Shown here: one piece after another, positions 1-5,410 of the stretch
Layout of the letters: every line of letters starts with the position of its first letter
Position numbering within the stretch: position 1 is the first letter of the stretch
From: Pseudomonadota bacterium
GTDB lineage: Bacteria > Myxococcota > Polyangia > Polyangiales > Polyangiaceae
Assembly: GCA_023419055.1 (NCBI GenBank)
Contig: JAEZYO010000530.1
Location: forward strand, 1-12,111
Length of the DNA stretch: 12,111 nt
Reading direction: 5' to 3'
Translations under genes and position numbers: made by a program
The notes under the pieces: model-generated
Told to the model about the DNA's origin: nothing
Databases searched by the model: none
The model's input: the letters and a program-made list of their open reading frames with translations, nothing else

Positions 1-1
1 C

Positions 2-274
2 CGGCGCGCCGCGCGCGAGTTCGGCGAAGAGGAGCGGCTGCTCGAGACGTCGGAGGCAACTCTTTCGCTCCTTTACGTGGACGCCGGGAAGACGCTCACC
101 CGCGCCGACGCGAACGAGAAGCGCCTGGAGTGGTTGGTTTCGGGTCACCTGTACGCATCGGAGCGATCGCTCCGCGCCCATGATCCGAACGACCTTCGCG
201 GACACGCAGAGCTCTCGAATCCGGGCCCCGAACGTGCGGCATTGTTCTCGTGTTTATTGCGCTCTTCGCCGTAA
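2..274 (+). CDS. C-terminal fragment of an unrecognised protein
   Basis: The frame starting at base 2 is open from the left edge to a TAA at 272-274, giving the last 90 residues of a gene that begins outside the window. GC at the third codon position is high for about the first 50 codons, as in the clear genes here, and the other two forward frames lack this bias, so I take it as real coding sequence. It is hydrophilic with many Arg and Glu residues, no membrane segment and no motif I recognise. A GTG at 77 could serve as an internal start but has no convincing ribosome binding site. From about base 180 the codon bias weakens (cat, gat, aat, tgt, tta), so the tail may be poorly conserved or reached through a frameshift. 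Function unknown. Confidence 0.5.
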   Translation, partial: RRAAREFGEEERLLETSEATLSLLYVDAGKTLTRADANEKRLEWLVSGHLYASERSLRAHDPNDLRGHAELSNPGPERAALFSCLLRSSP

Positions 275-340
275 CCATTCGAATTCGTAGCGCCTTGTAA
301 GTGCGCAATTCGACCCCATCTCCTCACCTGAACAAAGTGC

Positions 341-369
341 TTGGTCGAGGTCGGTCTCTCTGCCATAAC
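341..369 (+). promoter_or_regulatory. candidate sigma70-type promoter for the 64-residue ORF
   Basis: TTGGTC (341-346) and CATAAC (364-369) are separated by exactly 17 bases. The -10 box keeps ATAA and the -35 box keeps TTG. Transcription would begin near 376, leaving about 25 bases of leader before the ATG at 401. The match is only moderate, and it competes with the hairpin reading at 352-394. Confidence 0.28.
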
Positions 370-394
370 CGGGGAGGTCTTGAAGGGGAGACCG
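352..394 (+). promoter_or_regulatory. possible RBS-masking stem-loop before the 64-residue ORF
   Basis: The left arm at 352-361 (CGGTCTCTCT) pairs with the right arm at 385-394 (GGGGAGACCG): seven Watson-Crick pairs in a row, then one further pair flanked by two G-U wobbles. The loop is 23 bases. The right arm contains GGGGAG (385-390), the only plausible Shine-Dalgarno sequence for the ATG at 401, so folding would hide it. This works only if transcription starts upstream of about 350, which conflicts with the promoter proposed at 341-369. Confidence 0.25.
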
Positions 395-400
395 GGTCCC

Positions 401-595
401 ATGACGATCCGAAGCGAAGAGGCACTTGAGCAGGAGAAAGAGGCCGCGGACACGCTGCCTCCGATCCCACCGGACAGCGGGCGCAGGCCACGGCCCCGCG
501 ACCGCATGGCCACCCTGCCGGGCGACGACGACTTCGAGCGTCACGACACGATTCCAGCACCGCCGTGGTTCGAGGTCCCGAAGCCGGGCCTGTAG
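401..595 (+). CDS. small charged, proline-rich hypothetical protein (64 aa)
   Basis: ATG at 401 is preceded by GGGGAG ten bases upstream; the frame ends in TAG at 593-595. The protein is 64 residues: an acidic N-terminal stretch rich in Glu (about residues 6-15), a Pro/Arg-rich middle (about 20-35), an Asp-rich stretch near 43-46, and a Pro-rich tail with a single Trp. There is no signal peptide, membrane helix or cysteine. Codon choice is GC3-rich like its neighbours, and a hairpin follows 12 bases after the stop, both favouring a real gene. The low complexity suggests an intrinsically disordered protein. An in-frame GTG at 341 would lengthen it but lacks a ribosome binding site. I recognise no family. 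Confidence 0.5.
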   Translation: MTIRSEEALEQEKEAADTLPPIPPDSGRRPRPRDRMATLPGDDDFERHDTIPAPPWFEVPKPGL

Positions 596-607
596 TCGAG
601 GGCGCAC

Positions 608-632
608 CTCGGCGTTTCGACGTCGAGCCGAG
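608..632 (+). terminator. hairpin downstream of the 64-residue ORF, possible terminator
   Basis: CTCGGC at 608-613 pairs with GCCGAG at 627-632. Between them, after a GTT bulge, lies the 10-base palindrome TCGACGTCGA (617-626), which can continue the stem. It starts 12 bases after the TAG at 595. No T-run follows, so classical intrinsic termination is doubtful. It could instead protect the 3' end or be a protein site. Confidence 0.35.
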
Positions 633-671
633 ATTGACGCGACGAGCGCGGGGCGTCTCGGGACTCCACTG

Positions 672-700
672 TTGACTGTCGGCTAGCGACTCGGGTTAGC
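672..700 (+). promoter_or_regulatory. candidate promoter of the MYXO-CTERM protein gene
   Basis: TTGACT at 672-677 matches five of six consensus -35 bases. Seventeen bases on lies GTTAGC (695-700), a poor -10. The same stretch holds a near-repeat, GGCTAGC (681-687) and GGTTAGC (694-700), with a 13-base pitch. Transcription would begin near 707, giving a leader of about 20 bases before the ATG at 728. Confidence 0.3.
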
Positions 701-727
701 GTGCACGGCCGGAGGCCCACGGAACCG

Positions 728-1540
728 ATGACCACCCGCGTCGCTCGTCGCTCGCTGCTCACCCTGCTGCAGCTCCTGCTCTTGCTCCTGCTCACGAGCC
801 CCGCGCTCGCTGCCGGACGCCTGGAGTGGAAATCAAAGACCCTGAAAGAGCGCGATGACAAGTCGTGGCGCGTCGAGGTCGCGATCTACCTGCCACGCGC
901 GCCCGACGTCGCCCACGTCCCGATGAAGTTCGAGTTCATGCCCGAGGTTTATTACGAGCGGAGCATGATGGACGGGGACAAGCTCGTGGAACGCAAGGTC
1001 CCGCTCGAGAACCGTCAGGCGCTGATCGAGAGCGTCGACGTCGGCTTCTTGGACAGCGGCTCGGGCAACATCGAGAAGCGCACGCGCTTCAGCTTCAAGG
1101 TCACGCGCGCTCACGGCTACGAGGCCGGCGAGTACAAGATCACCGTGCGCGACACGCGCAACGGCCAGGTCGTCGGAACGCCCACCACGCTGATCTTCCA
1201 GGGCGAGAACGAGATCATCGATCGCCGCGCGATGGTGTTCACGGGCAAGGAAAAGAAGAAGGACGACAAGCCCAAGGAAGCGGCGGCCGAAGAGAAGGCC
1301 GAAGAGAAGGCCGCCGAGGAGAGCGAGCCCGCCGCCGAAGAGGCCGCTGCCGCGGAGGACACGACCGAAGCGACGGAGGACGCGGAAGCCGCCGAAGGCG
1401 ACGAGCCCGACGGTGAGATCAAGGAGAAGCCCGGTGGCTGCGGTTGCCGCCTGCAGGACACCCAGAGCGCGAGCGGAGCTCCGCTCTTGCTCGGGCTCGC
1501 GCTCGCAGCAGGCTTCTTCGCGCGCCGCCGCCGCGCCTGA
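728..1540 (+). CDS. secreted MYXO-CTERM-tagged protein of unknown function
   Basis: A 270-residue exported protein. I chose ATG 728 over the in-frame GTG at 701 because it places a compact signal peptide at the N terminus: basic residues Arg4, Arg7, Arg8, a run of leucines (about 10-22), then Ala-Leu-Ala-Ala for cleavage near 28-29. GGAGG lies at 711-715, somewhat far. Residues 30-170 form a probable beta-rich domain I cannot assign. Residues 174-235 are an Ala/Glu/Lys low-complexity linker, beginning with a Lys-rich patch and including a tandem AEEK. The C terminus is a typical MYXO-CTERM tag: Gly-Gly-Cys-Gly-Cys at 236-240, hydrophobic helix about 250-264, Arg266-Arg269. By analogy with LPXTG/PEP-CTERM systems the tag should be processed by a myxosortase and leave the protein at the envelope or surface. 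The body is likely displayed on the acidic stalk. No enzyme motif is visible. Confidence 0.85.
   Translation: MTTRVARRSLLTLLQLLLLLLLTSPALAAGRLEWKSKTLKERDDKSWRVEVAIYLPRAPDVAHVPMKFEFMPEVYYERSMMDGDKLVERKVPLENRQALIESVDVGFLDSGSGNIEKRTRFSFKVTRAHGYEAGEYKITVRDTRNGQVVGTPTTLIFQGENEIIDRRAMVFTGKEKKKDDKPKEAAAEEKAEEKAAEESEPAAEEAAAAEDTTEATEDAEAAEGDEPDGEIKEKPGGCGCRLQDTQSASGAPLLLGLALAAGFFARRRRA
1286..1309 (+). repeat. two perfect 12-bp tandem repeats in the acidic linker
   Basis: GCCGAAGAGAAG occurs twice head to tail (1286-1297, 1298-1309), encoding AEEK-AEEK, and is followed by degenerate copies (GCCGCCGAGGAG and similar) to about 1350. The linker therefore probably grew by codon-unit duplication and may vary in length between strains. 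Confidence 0.6.
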
Positions 1541-1546
1541 TCCGAA

Positions 1547-2722
1547 TCAAGCTCGCGCCGTCACGAACGAGACGAGCTCGACCATCCCCGCGTCGAGCTC
1601 GTCTTCCGGCGTGAGCAGGCTGACGACGACGAACGCCTCGTCCTCGAAGTCGTAGAAATAGCCGGGCTGAACCCAGACGCCCCGCTCGAGCAAGCCGAGC
1701 ACCCACTCGTCCTCGCTCAGCGTTCGCGGCAACCGGAGCACCGCGTACCAGCCGCCGTCGGCGTGGAGCTGGGTGACGGGAGAATCGCTGGAGCGCTCCG
1801 CAACCTTCCGCCGGTTCTCCATCACTCGCGCCGAGATGGCGCGGCGCGTGGTCTCCGCGGAGGCGAGGATCGAGGGGAGCGCGCTCTGCACCGGCGTGTT
1901 CACGGAGAGGTAGCTGTCCGCGATGAGCTCGAGCCTCGCGCGCGCGTCCGAGACGAGAGAAGGGCTCCCGCCGAGCACCATCCAGGCGAGCTTGAGCTGC
2001 GGCAGAGCGGCGAACTTGGAGAGCCCGTCGAGCGCGATCACGAGCCCTTCTTCGAGCTCGAGCGCGGACCCGGCGCGCTCCGGATCGTCACGCCAGGCGT
2101 AGGAGGAGAAAACCTCGTCCGACAGGATCGGGAGCCCGAGCTTGCCAAGCTCCTCGAGCTCGCGCCGCGAGAGGAACGAGCCGGTCGGGTTGTTGGGGTT
2201 CACGCACACGACAGCGCGCGTCCGCTCCGTCAGGGCAGCCTTCACGCTCCCGAAGTCGACGTGCCAGGCGCCGTCGTAGGCGAGCCGGTACGGGCGGATC
2301 CGAACGCCTTCCAGGCGCGCCAGGTGTTCGAGCAACGGATAGCTCGGAGCCGGAACCAGCACCTCGTCGTCCGGATCGCACAGCAACTTGAACGCGAAGC
2401 CGTACGCCTCGCTCGTGCTCGCCGTGAGCACGAGCCGCTCGGGGTCCCCCGGGAGCCCGCGATTTCGGAGCTCTTGCGAGAGGGCCTCCCGAGCGCTCTC
2501 CGTCCCGAAAGGGTCGGGCTCGTAAACGAGCGAACGAGCCTCGGAGAGCCCGCTGAGGATTGTCGCGCTCTCGTAGGGCAGACCTGCTCGCGTCGGGTTC
2601 GAGACCGTGAGGTCGAGCACCGGTTCGCCGCGGCGGCGCCGCTCCGCGAGCGCCACGGTGAGGGCATTCGGCTCGGCAGTGAAGGCGCTGCGATGCGAGA
2701 GACGCTGCATGGTCAGGCGCAT
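1547..2722 (-). CDS. class I/II PLP-dependent aminotransferase
   Basis: A 391-residue fold-type I aminotransferase with a normal family length. Visible landmarks in order: substrate/PLP loop near 100-107 (TASTSEAY), NPNNPTG at 175-181, SDEVF at 201-205 with Asp202 expected to contact the PLP pyridine nitrogen, and the Schiff-base lysine Lys236 in LDGLSKF. Lys244 in PQLKLAW sits where many relatives carry the phosphate-binding Arg. Near the C terminus, FVVVSLLTP (364-372) lacks the Arg that binds the substrate alpha-carboxylate in aspartate aminotransferase, so the substrate cannot be inferred from that enzyme. The reaction is transfer of an amino group between an amino acid and a 2-oxo acid. 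Start at 2722; a second Met at 2710 is equally possible, and neither has a well-spaced Shine-Dalgarno. It is divergent from the hydrolase gene at 2807 and ends 6 bp from the MYXO-CTERM gene. Confidence 0.88.
   Translation of the reverse strand: MRLTMQRLSHRSAFTAEPNALTVALAERRRRGEPVLDLTVSNPTRAGLPYESATILSGLSEARSLVYEPDPFGTESAREALSQELRNRGLPGDPERLVLTASTSEAYGFAFKLLCDPDDEVLVPAPSYPLLEHLARLEGVRIRPYRLAYDGAWHVDFGSVKAALTERTRAVVCVNPNNPTGSFLSRRELEELGKLGLPILSDEVFSSYAWRDDPERAGSALELEEGLVIALDGLSKFAALPQLKLAWMVLGGSPSLVSDARARLELIADSYLSVNTPVQSALPSILASAETTRRAISARVMENRRKVAERSSDSPVTQLHADGGWYAVLRLPRTLSEDEWVLGLLERGVWVQPGYFYDFEDEAFVVVSLLTPEDELDAGMVELVSFVTARA
1570..1604. terminator. 13-bp perfect inverted repeat at a convergent junction
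   Basis: AGACGAGCTCGAC (1570-1582) and its exact reverse complement (1592-1604) flank a 9-base loop. The structure begins 29 bases after the stop of the MYXO-CTERM gene and lies inside the last codons of the opposing aminotransferase gene. There is no following T-run on the plus strand. It could terminate or stabilise the plus-strand transcript. GAGCTC is itself palindromic and common here as Glu-Leu codons, which lowers but does not remove its significance. Confidence 0.45.
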
Positions 2723-2806
2723 TTAGCTCGTGAGCGGCTCTTCCTGCCACCCTCGGTGCGATCCGCCACTCTGGTCGGCGCTCTCGAGCGTCCCTAACTT
2801 GTTCCC

Positions 2807-3574
2807 ATGCGCCGCCTAGAGGTGCCGCTGCTCCTGCTCGTCCTCGGCTGCAGCCGCCCGAGCAGTGATCCTCCTGAACGCGTTCCCACGCAGGCCGTGG
2901 CCGCCAAGGCGAAAGAGGCCTTCCCGAGGCCGCCGCCCGCCGAGCGCAACGTGGAGCCTCTGCGCGTCGAGGAGCTCGATCCGCACGGGTACCCGCCCGT
3001 GTACGTCACACGAGGCGGTGAACGCGGCCCCGCGAAGATGGTCTTTTTGCACGGGCTCTGCGGGCACGGCCTCGGCTACGCGCAGTCTTTTCAGAACAGC
3101 GCCGCCGAGAAGGGCACGCTCATCGCGCCCCAGGGGGACGTCCTCTGCGGAAAGGGGCCGGCCTCGAGCTGGTCGGGCAACGTCGAGAGCCTGGACGCCC
3201 GCGTCGTGGACGCCTTCCACGAGCTCGGCGAGAGCGGCTCGATCGAAGACGTGACGGTGATCGGGTACTCACAAGGCGCGACGCGCGCCATGGCGCTCGC
3301 CCGGGCTTACCCCGAGCGCTACTCGCGCCTGATCCTCATGGGAGGCCCCGAGCGACCCTTGCCCTACGGCCTCACGCACCTGAAATCCATCGTGACGATG
3401 GCGGGCGAGCGCGACCGTCAAGATTTGATGAAAGCGGGCTCGAGGAACTTCGAGCGCGCGGGCGTTCCCGCGACCTACATGGTCATTCCGGAGGCAGTCC
3501 ACGGCGCGATGGGTCCGTCCCCGGAAAAAACCATGGGCCAGGCCCTGGACTGGTTGTTCGAGCACGAGCGCTAG
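2807..3574 (+). CDS. lipoprotein alpha/beta hydrolase
   Basis: A 255-residue predicted serine hydrolase. The N terminus is a short lipoprotein signal ending in the lipobox Leu-Val-Leu-Gly-Cys15, so the mature protein should be lipid-anchored, probably at the outer membrane since Ser follows the Cys. A Pro-rich linker spans about 17-60. The hydrolase domain then shows FLHG at 80-83 (oxyanion region), the nucleophile elbow Gly-Tyr-Ser155-Gln-Gly, a likely catalytic Asp203 and His232. Four Cys remain besides or including the lipobox (15, 85, 114 among them). The GYSQG elbow and compact domain resemble bacterial esterase/phospholipase-like (dienelactone-hydrolase-type) relatives, but substrate cannot be named. 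An acidic Glu5 within the signal n-region is slightly unusual. No clear Shine-Dalgarno precedes ATG 2807. Ends 24 bp before ilvE, so the two may be co-transcribed. Confidence 0.8.
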   Translation: MRRLEVPLLLLVLGCSRPSSDPPERVPTQAVAAKAKEAFPRPPPAERNVEPLRVEELDPHGYPPVYVTRGGERGPAKMVFLHGLCGHGLGYAQSFQNSAAEKGTLIAPQGDVLCGKGPASSWSGNVESLDARVVDAFHELGESGSIEDVTVIGYSQGATRAMALARAYPERYSRLILMGGPERPLPYGLTHLKSIVTMAGERDRQDLMKAGSRNFERAGVPATYMVIPEAVHGAMGPSPEKTMGQALDWLFEHER

Positions 3575-3598
3575 GAACCTTGTAAGCTCGAGCGTCCG

Positions 3599-4600
3599 AT
3601 GACGACGCCGCTCGACAAGGAATGGCCGAGCTTCGACCACATGCCGGAGGACGACCAGCTCACGGCTGCTCGCCCTCGCGGACAGAAGCTCGCGCGCTGG
3701 GTCTGGTACGACGGTGAGGTTCGCGAGAGCGAGCACCTCAGCGTCCACTACTACGCGAACGCCCTCCACTACGGCACCGCCGTATTCGAAGGCATTCGCT
3801 GTTACCCGACCGCGAACGGCCCCGTGCTGGTCCGACTGCGGGACCACATCGATCGCCTGCTCGCTTCGGCGCGCCTCTACGGGATGAAGCTGCCCTACGA
3901 CGCCGACACGCTGGTGCGCGGCGCGACCGAGGTCACGCGCCGCAACGGCACGCAGAACGGCTACCTCCGCCCGCTCGCGTTCTACGGCGCCGGACCCATC
4001 GACCTCAAGCCCAAGCGCGAGTGCCCGGTTCACGTCTTCATCGCGATCCGCGAGCTTGGCACGTTCCTCGGCGAGGACGCGCTCCGGAACGGCATCCGGA
4101 TGATGGTCTCGAGCTGGCGCAAGTTCCATCACACCATGCTGCCGACCATGGCCAAGGCGAGCGGCCACTACGCGAACGCCGTGCTCGCCGCTCACGAGGC
4201 GCACGATCAAGGCTTCGACGACGCCCTGCTGCTGAACCAGGACGGCACCGTCGCGAGCGCCACGGGTCAAAACGTCTTCTTCGTGAAGTCGGGGACGCTC
4301 GTCACGAACGACGAGTCCTCGTCGATCATCCCCGGCATCACGCGCGACTGCGTGCTCGAGCTCGCGCGCGAACACCAGATCCCGATCACGATTCGCCCCT
4401 TCACTCGCGAAGATCTGCTGCGCGCCGACGAGGTCTTCTTGACCGGCACCGCCGCCGAGGTCACGCCCGTGCGCGAGGTCTCCGGCGTACGTTTCGAGAC
4501 GGGCAAAGGCACGCTGAGCGCCTTCTTCCAGCGTGCCTACTTGCGCGCCGTCACCGGCAAGGACGAGTCACGCCTGCACTGGCTCACGCCAGTGAGCTGA
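3599..4600 (+). CDS. ilvE: branched-chain amino acid aminotransferase-like, class IV
   Basis: A 333-residue fold-type IV PLP aminotransferase, expected to interconvert Leu/Ile/Val and their 2-oxo acids with glutamate/2-oxoglutarate. It aligns along its length with E. coli IlvE from memory: ALHYGTAVFEGIRCY (55-69; Arg67 is the expected phosphate ligand), YLRPLAF at 122-128, the Schiff-base Lys186 in LPTMAKASGHY, PGITRD at 245-250, and DEVFLTGTAAEVTPV at 277-291. About 20-25 extra residues precede the usual start. The striking oddity is SATGQN at 220-225: relatives have E-G-x-G-E-N there, and the first Glu (Glu193 in E. coli IlvE) contacts the PLP pyridine nitrogen. Here it is Ser220, and the second Glu is Gln224. 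Activity may therefore be altered or the substrate different. It follows the hydrolase gene by 24 bp and meets the opposing lipoprotein gene with a 4-bp gap. Confidence 0.85.
   Translation: MTTPLDKEWPSFDHMPEDDQLTAARPRGQKLARWVWYDGEVRESEHLSVHYYANALHYGTAVFEGIRCYPTANGPVLVRLRDHIDRLLASARLYGMKLPYDADTLVRGATEVTRRNGTQNGYLRPLAFYGAGPIDLKPKRECPVHVFIAIRELGTFLGEDALRNGIRMMVSSWRKFHHTMLPTMAKASGHYANAVLAAHEAHDQGFDDALLLNQDGTVASATGQNVFFVKSGTLVTNDESSSIIPGITRDCVLELAREHQIPITIRPFTREDLLRADEVFLTGTAAEVTPVREVSGVRFETGKGTLSAFFQRAYLRAVTGKDESRLHWLTPVS
4577..4594 (+). terminator. small hairpin at the 3' end of ilvE
   Basis: CACTGGC (4577-4583), loop TCAC, GCCAGTG (4588-4594): seven perfect pairs inside the last codons of ilvE. 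An alternative overlapping hairpin, GCTCAC/GTGAGC (4582-4597), cannot form at the same time. There is no T-run. Possible contribution to termination or mRNA stability. Confidence 0.3.
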
Positions 4601-4604
4601 CGGC

Positions 4605-5282
4605 TCAACGCGCGGCGAAGGAGCTCTCGGAGCTCCCTTCGTGGCCCGACTCGAGGAGCTCGGCGCGGTAGAGCACCTCGCCGTCCTCGGCGCTGATCTC
4701 GCCGCTGATGTCGCGGCCCGGGAACTTCTCGCTCTGCGTCACGTCGAGCGTCGCGCTCTTCTCGCCGATCATCACGCGGTAGCTCTTGGTCTCACAGTCG
4801 AGCTCGGAGGGGCCGACCAGGCAGGTGCCCTTCTTGGCCGTCATGAAGCCCTCGTTGCTGTCCGGGACGAGCGCGGTCTTCGCCATCAGGCTCTCGTAAT
4901 CGGCGAGCGTCCCGGGCTCTTCCTTGCCGTCCACCACGCGCCTGACCTCGATCACGTCGTCGGTCTCGATCGCGTGCCGGACCAGGAGCTTGGTCGTGAG
5001 CGTCGAATCTTCGAGCGTGTACTCGAGCGTCACGTCGCCGTCGGACTTGGCGACCACGCGCTCCGTGAGCAGCATCGCCTGATCGGAGAAGGAGCCCGAG
5101 ATCCGATGTACCCAAAAGTCGCCTACCTTGCGGTCAGCCATCGCCTTGCGCGAGGGGCGCTCTTCTTCGGCGCTCGCGCTCGGCGTCGCGCTCGGCGCTT
5201 GCGGAGCCGGCGCTTGCCCGGCGACGCGCGAGCACGCAAGAGGCAAGAAGAGGAGAGAGACCAGGGTGGCTCGATGGCTCAT
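4605..5282 (-). CDS. hypothetical lipoprotein
   Basis: A 225-residue predicted lipoprotein of unknown function. I start it at ATG 5282 because this places a normal lipoprotein signal at the N terminus (MSHR, hydrophobic stretch, then Leu-Pro-Leu-Ala-Cys17) and because GAAGGG lies six bases upstream (5289-5294). An in-frame start at 5318 would add 12 residues before the signal. After the Cys comes an Ala/Pro/Ser-rich linker (about 18-50), then a single domain with alternating polar and hydrophobic residues typical of beta strands (about 53-210). Cys154 and Cys163 could form a disulfide. No catalytic motif is apparent. It is transcribed divergently from the hybrid histidine kinase; shared control is possible but not shown. 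Confidence 0.75.
   Translation of the reverse strand: MSHRATLVSLLFLPLACSRVAGQAPAPQAPSATPSASAEEERPSRKAMADRKVGDFWVHRISGSFSDQAMLLTERVVAKSDGDVTLEYTLEDSTLTTKLLVRHAIETDDVIEVRRVVDGKEEPGTLADYESLMAKTALVPDSNEGFMTAKKGTCLVGPSELDCETKSYRVMIGEKSATLDVTQSEKFPGRDISGEISAEDGEVLYRAELLESGHEGSSESSFAAR
4616..4641. terminator. hairpin at the ilvE / lipoprotein convergent junction
   Basis: CGAAGGAGCTC (4616-4626) pairs with GAGCTCCCTTCG (4630-4641) around a 3-base loop, with one bulged C. It lies 16 bases after the ilvE stop, inside the last codons of the opposing lipoprotein gene. No T-run follows on either strand, so it may act in Rho-dependent termination or 3'-end stabilisation. Confidence 0.4.
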
Positions 5283-5376
5283 GCCCCGCCCTTCGCATGT
5301 TGCGGCCGGCCGGGCCAAATTTAGGGTCGCGACTCACGTGCCCTCTGCGCGCCGTTGGGAGGATTCGGGGGCTCTC

Positions 5377-5401
5377 AGGCGGCCTCGAGGCGGCCTATAG
5401 T
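5377..5401 (+). promoter_or_regulatory. paired 9-bp direct repeats next to a TATAGT box
   Basis: AGGCGGCCT occurs at 5377-5385 and 5388-5396, an 11-bp pitch (about one helical turn). The last T of the second copy starts TATAGT (5396-5401), five of six matches to a -10 box. No recognisable -35 lies 16-18 bases upstream. This suggests an activator-dependent promoter for the histidine kinase gene, with transcription starting near 5408, almost at the ATG. Confidence 0.35.
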
Positions 5402-5410
5402 GAAGGGCTG

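Noticed and set aside
701..727. GTG 701 as start of the MYXO-CTERM protein
   Set aside because: It would add nine polar residues ahead of the signal peptide and lies directly at the proposed promoter; ATG 728 gives a normal signal peptide.
2783..2793. CTCGAGCGTCC shared upstream of 2807 and of 3599 (3587-3597)
   Set aside because: Its core CTCGAGCGT recurs inside several genes in the window, so the match upstream of two genes is likely compositional.
1763..2797. A 344-codon plus-strand frame opposite the aminotransferase
   Set aside because: The minus-strand product has all class I/II aminotransferase motifs, including the PLP lysine; the plus frame is an antisense shadow.
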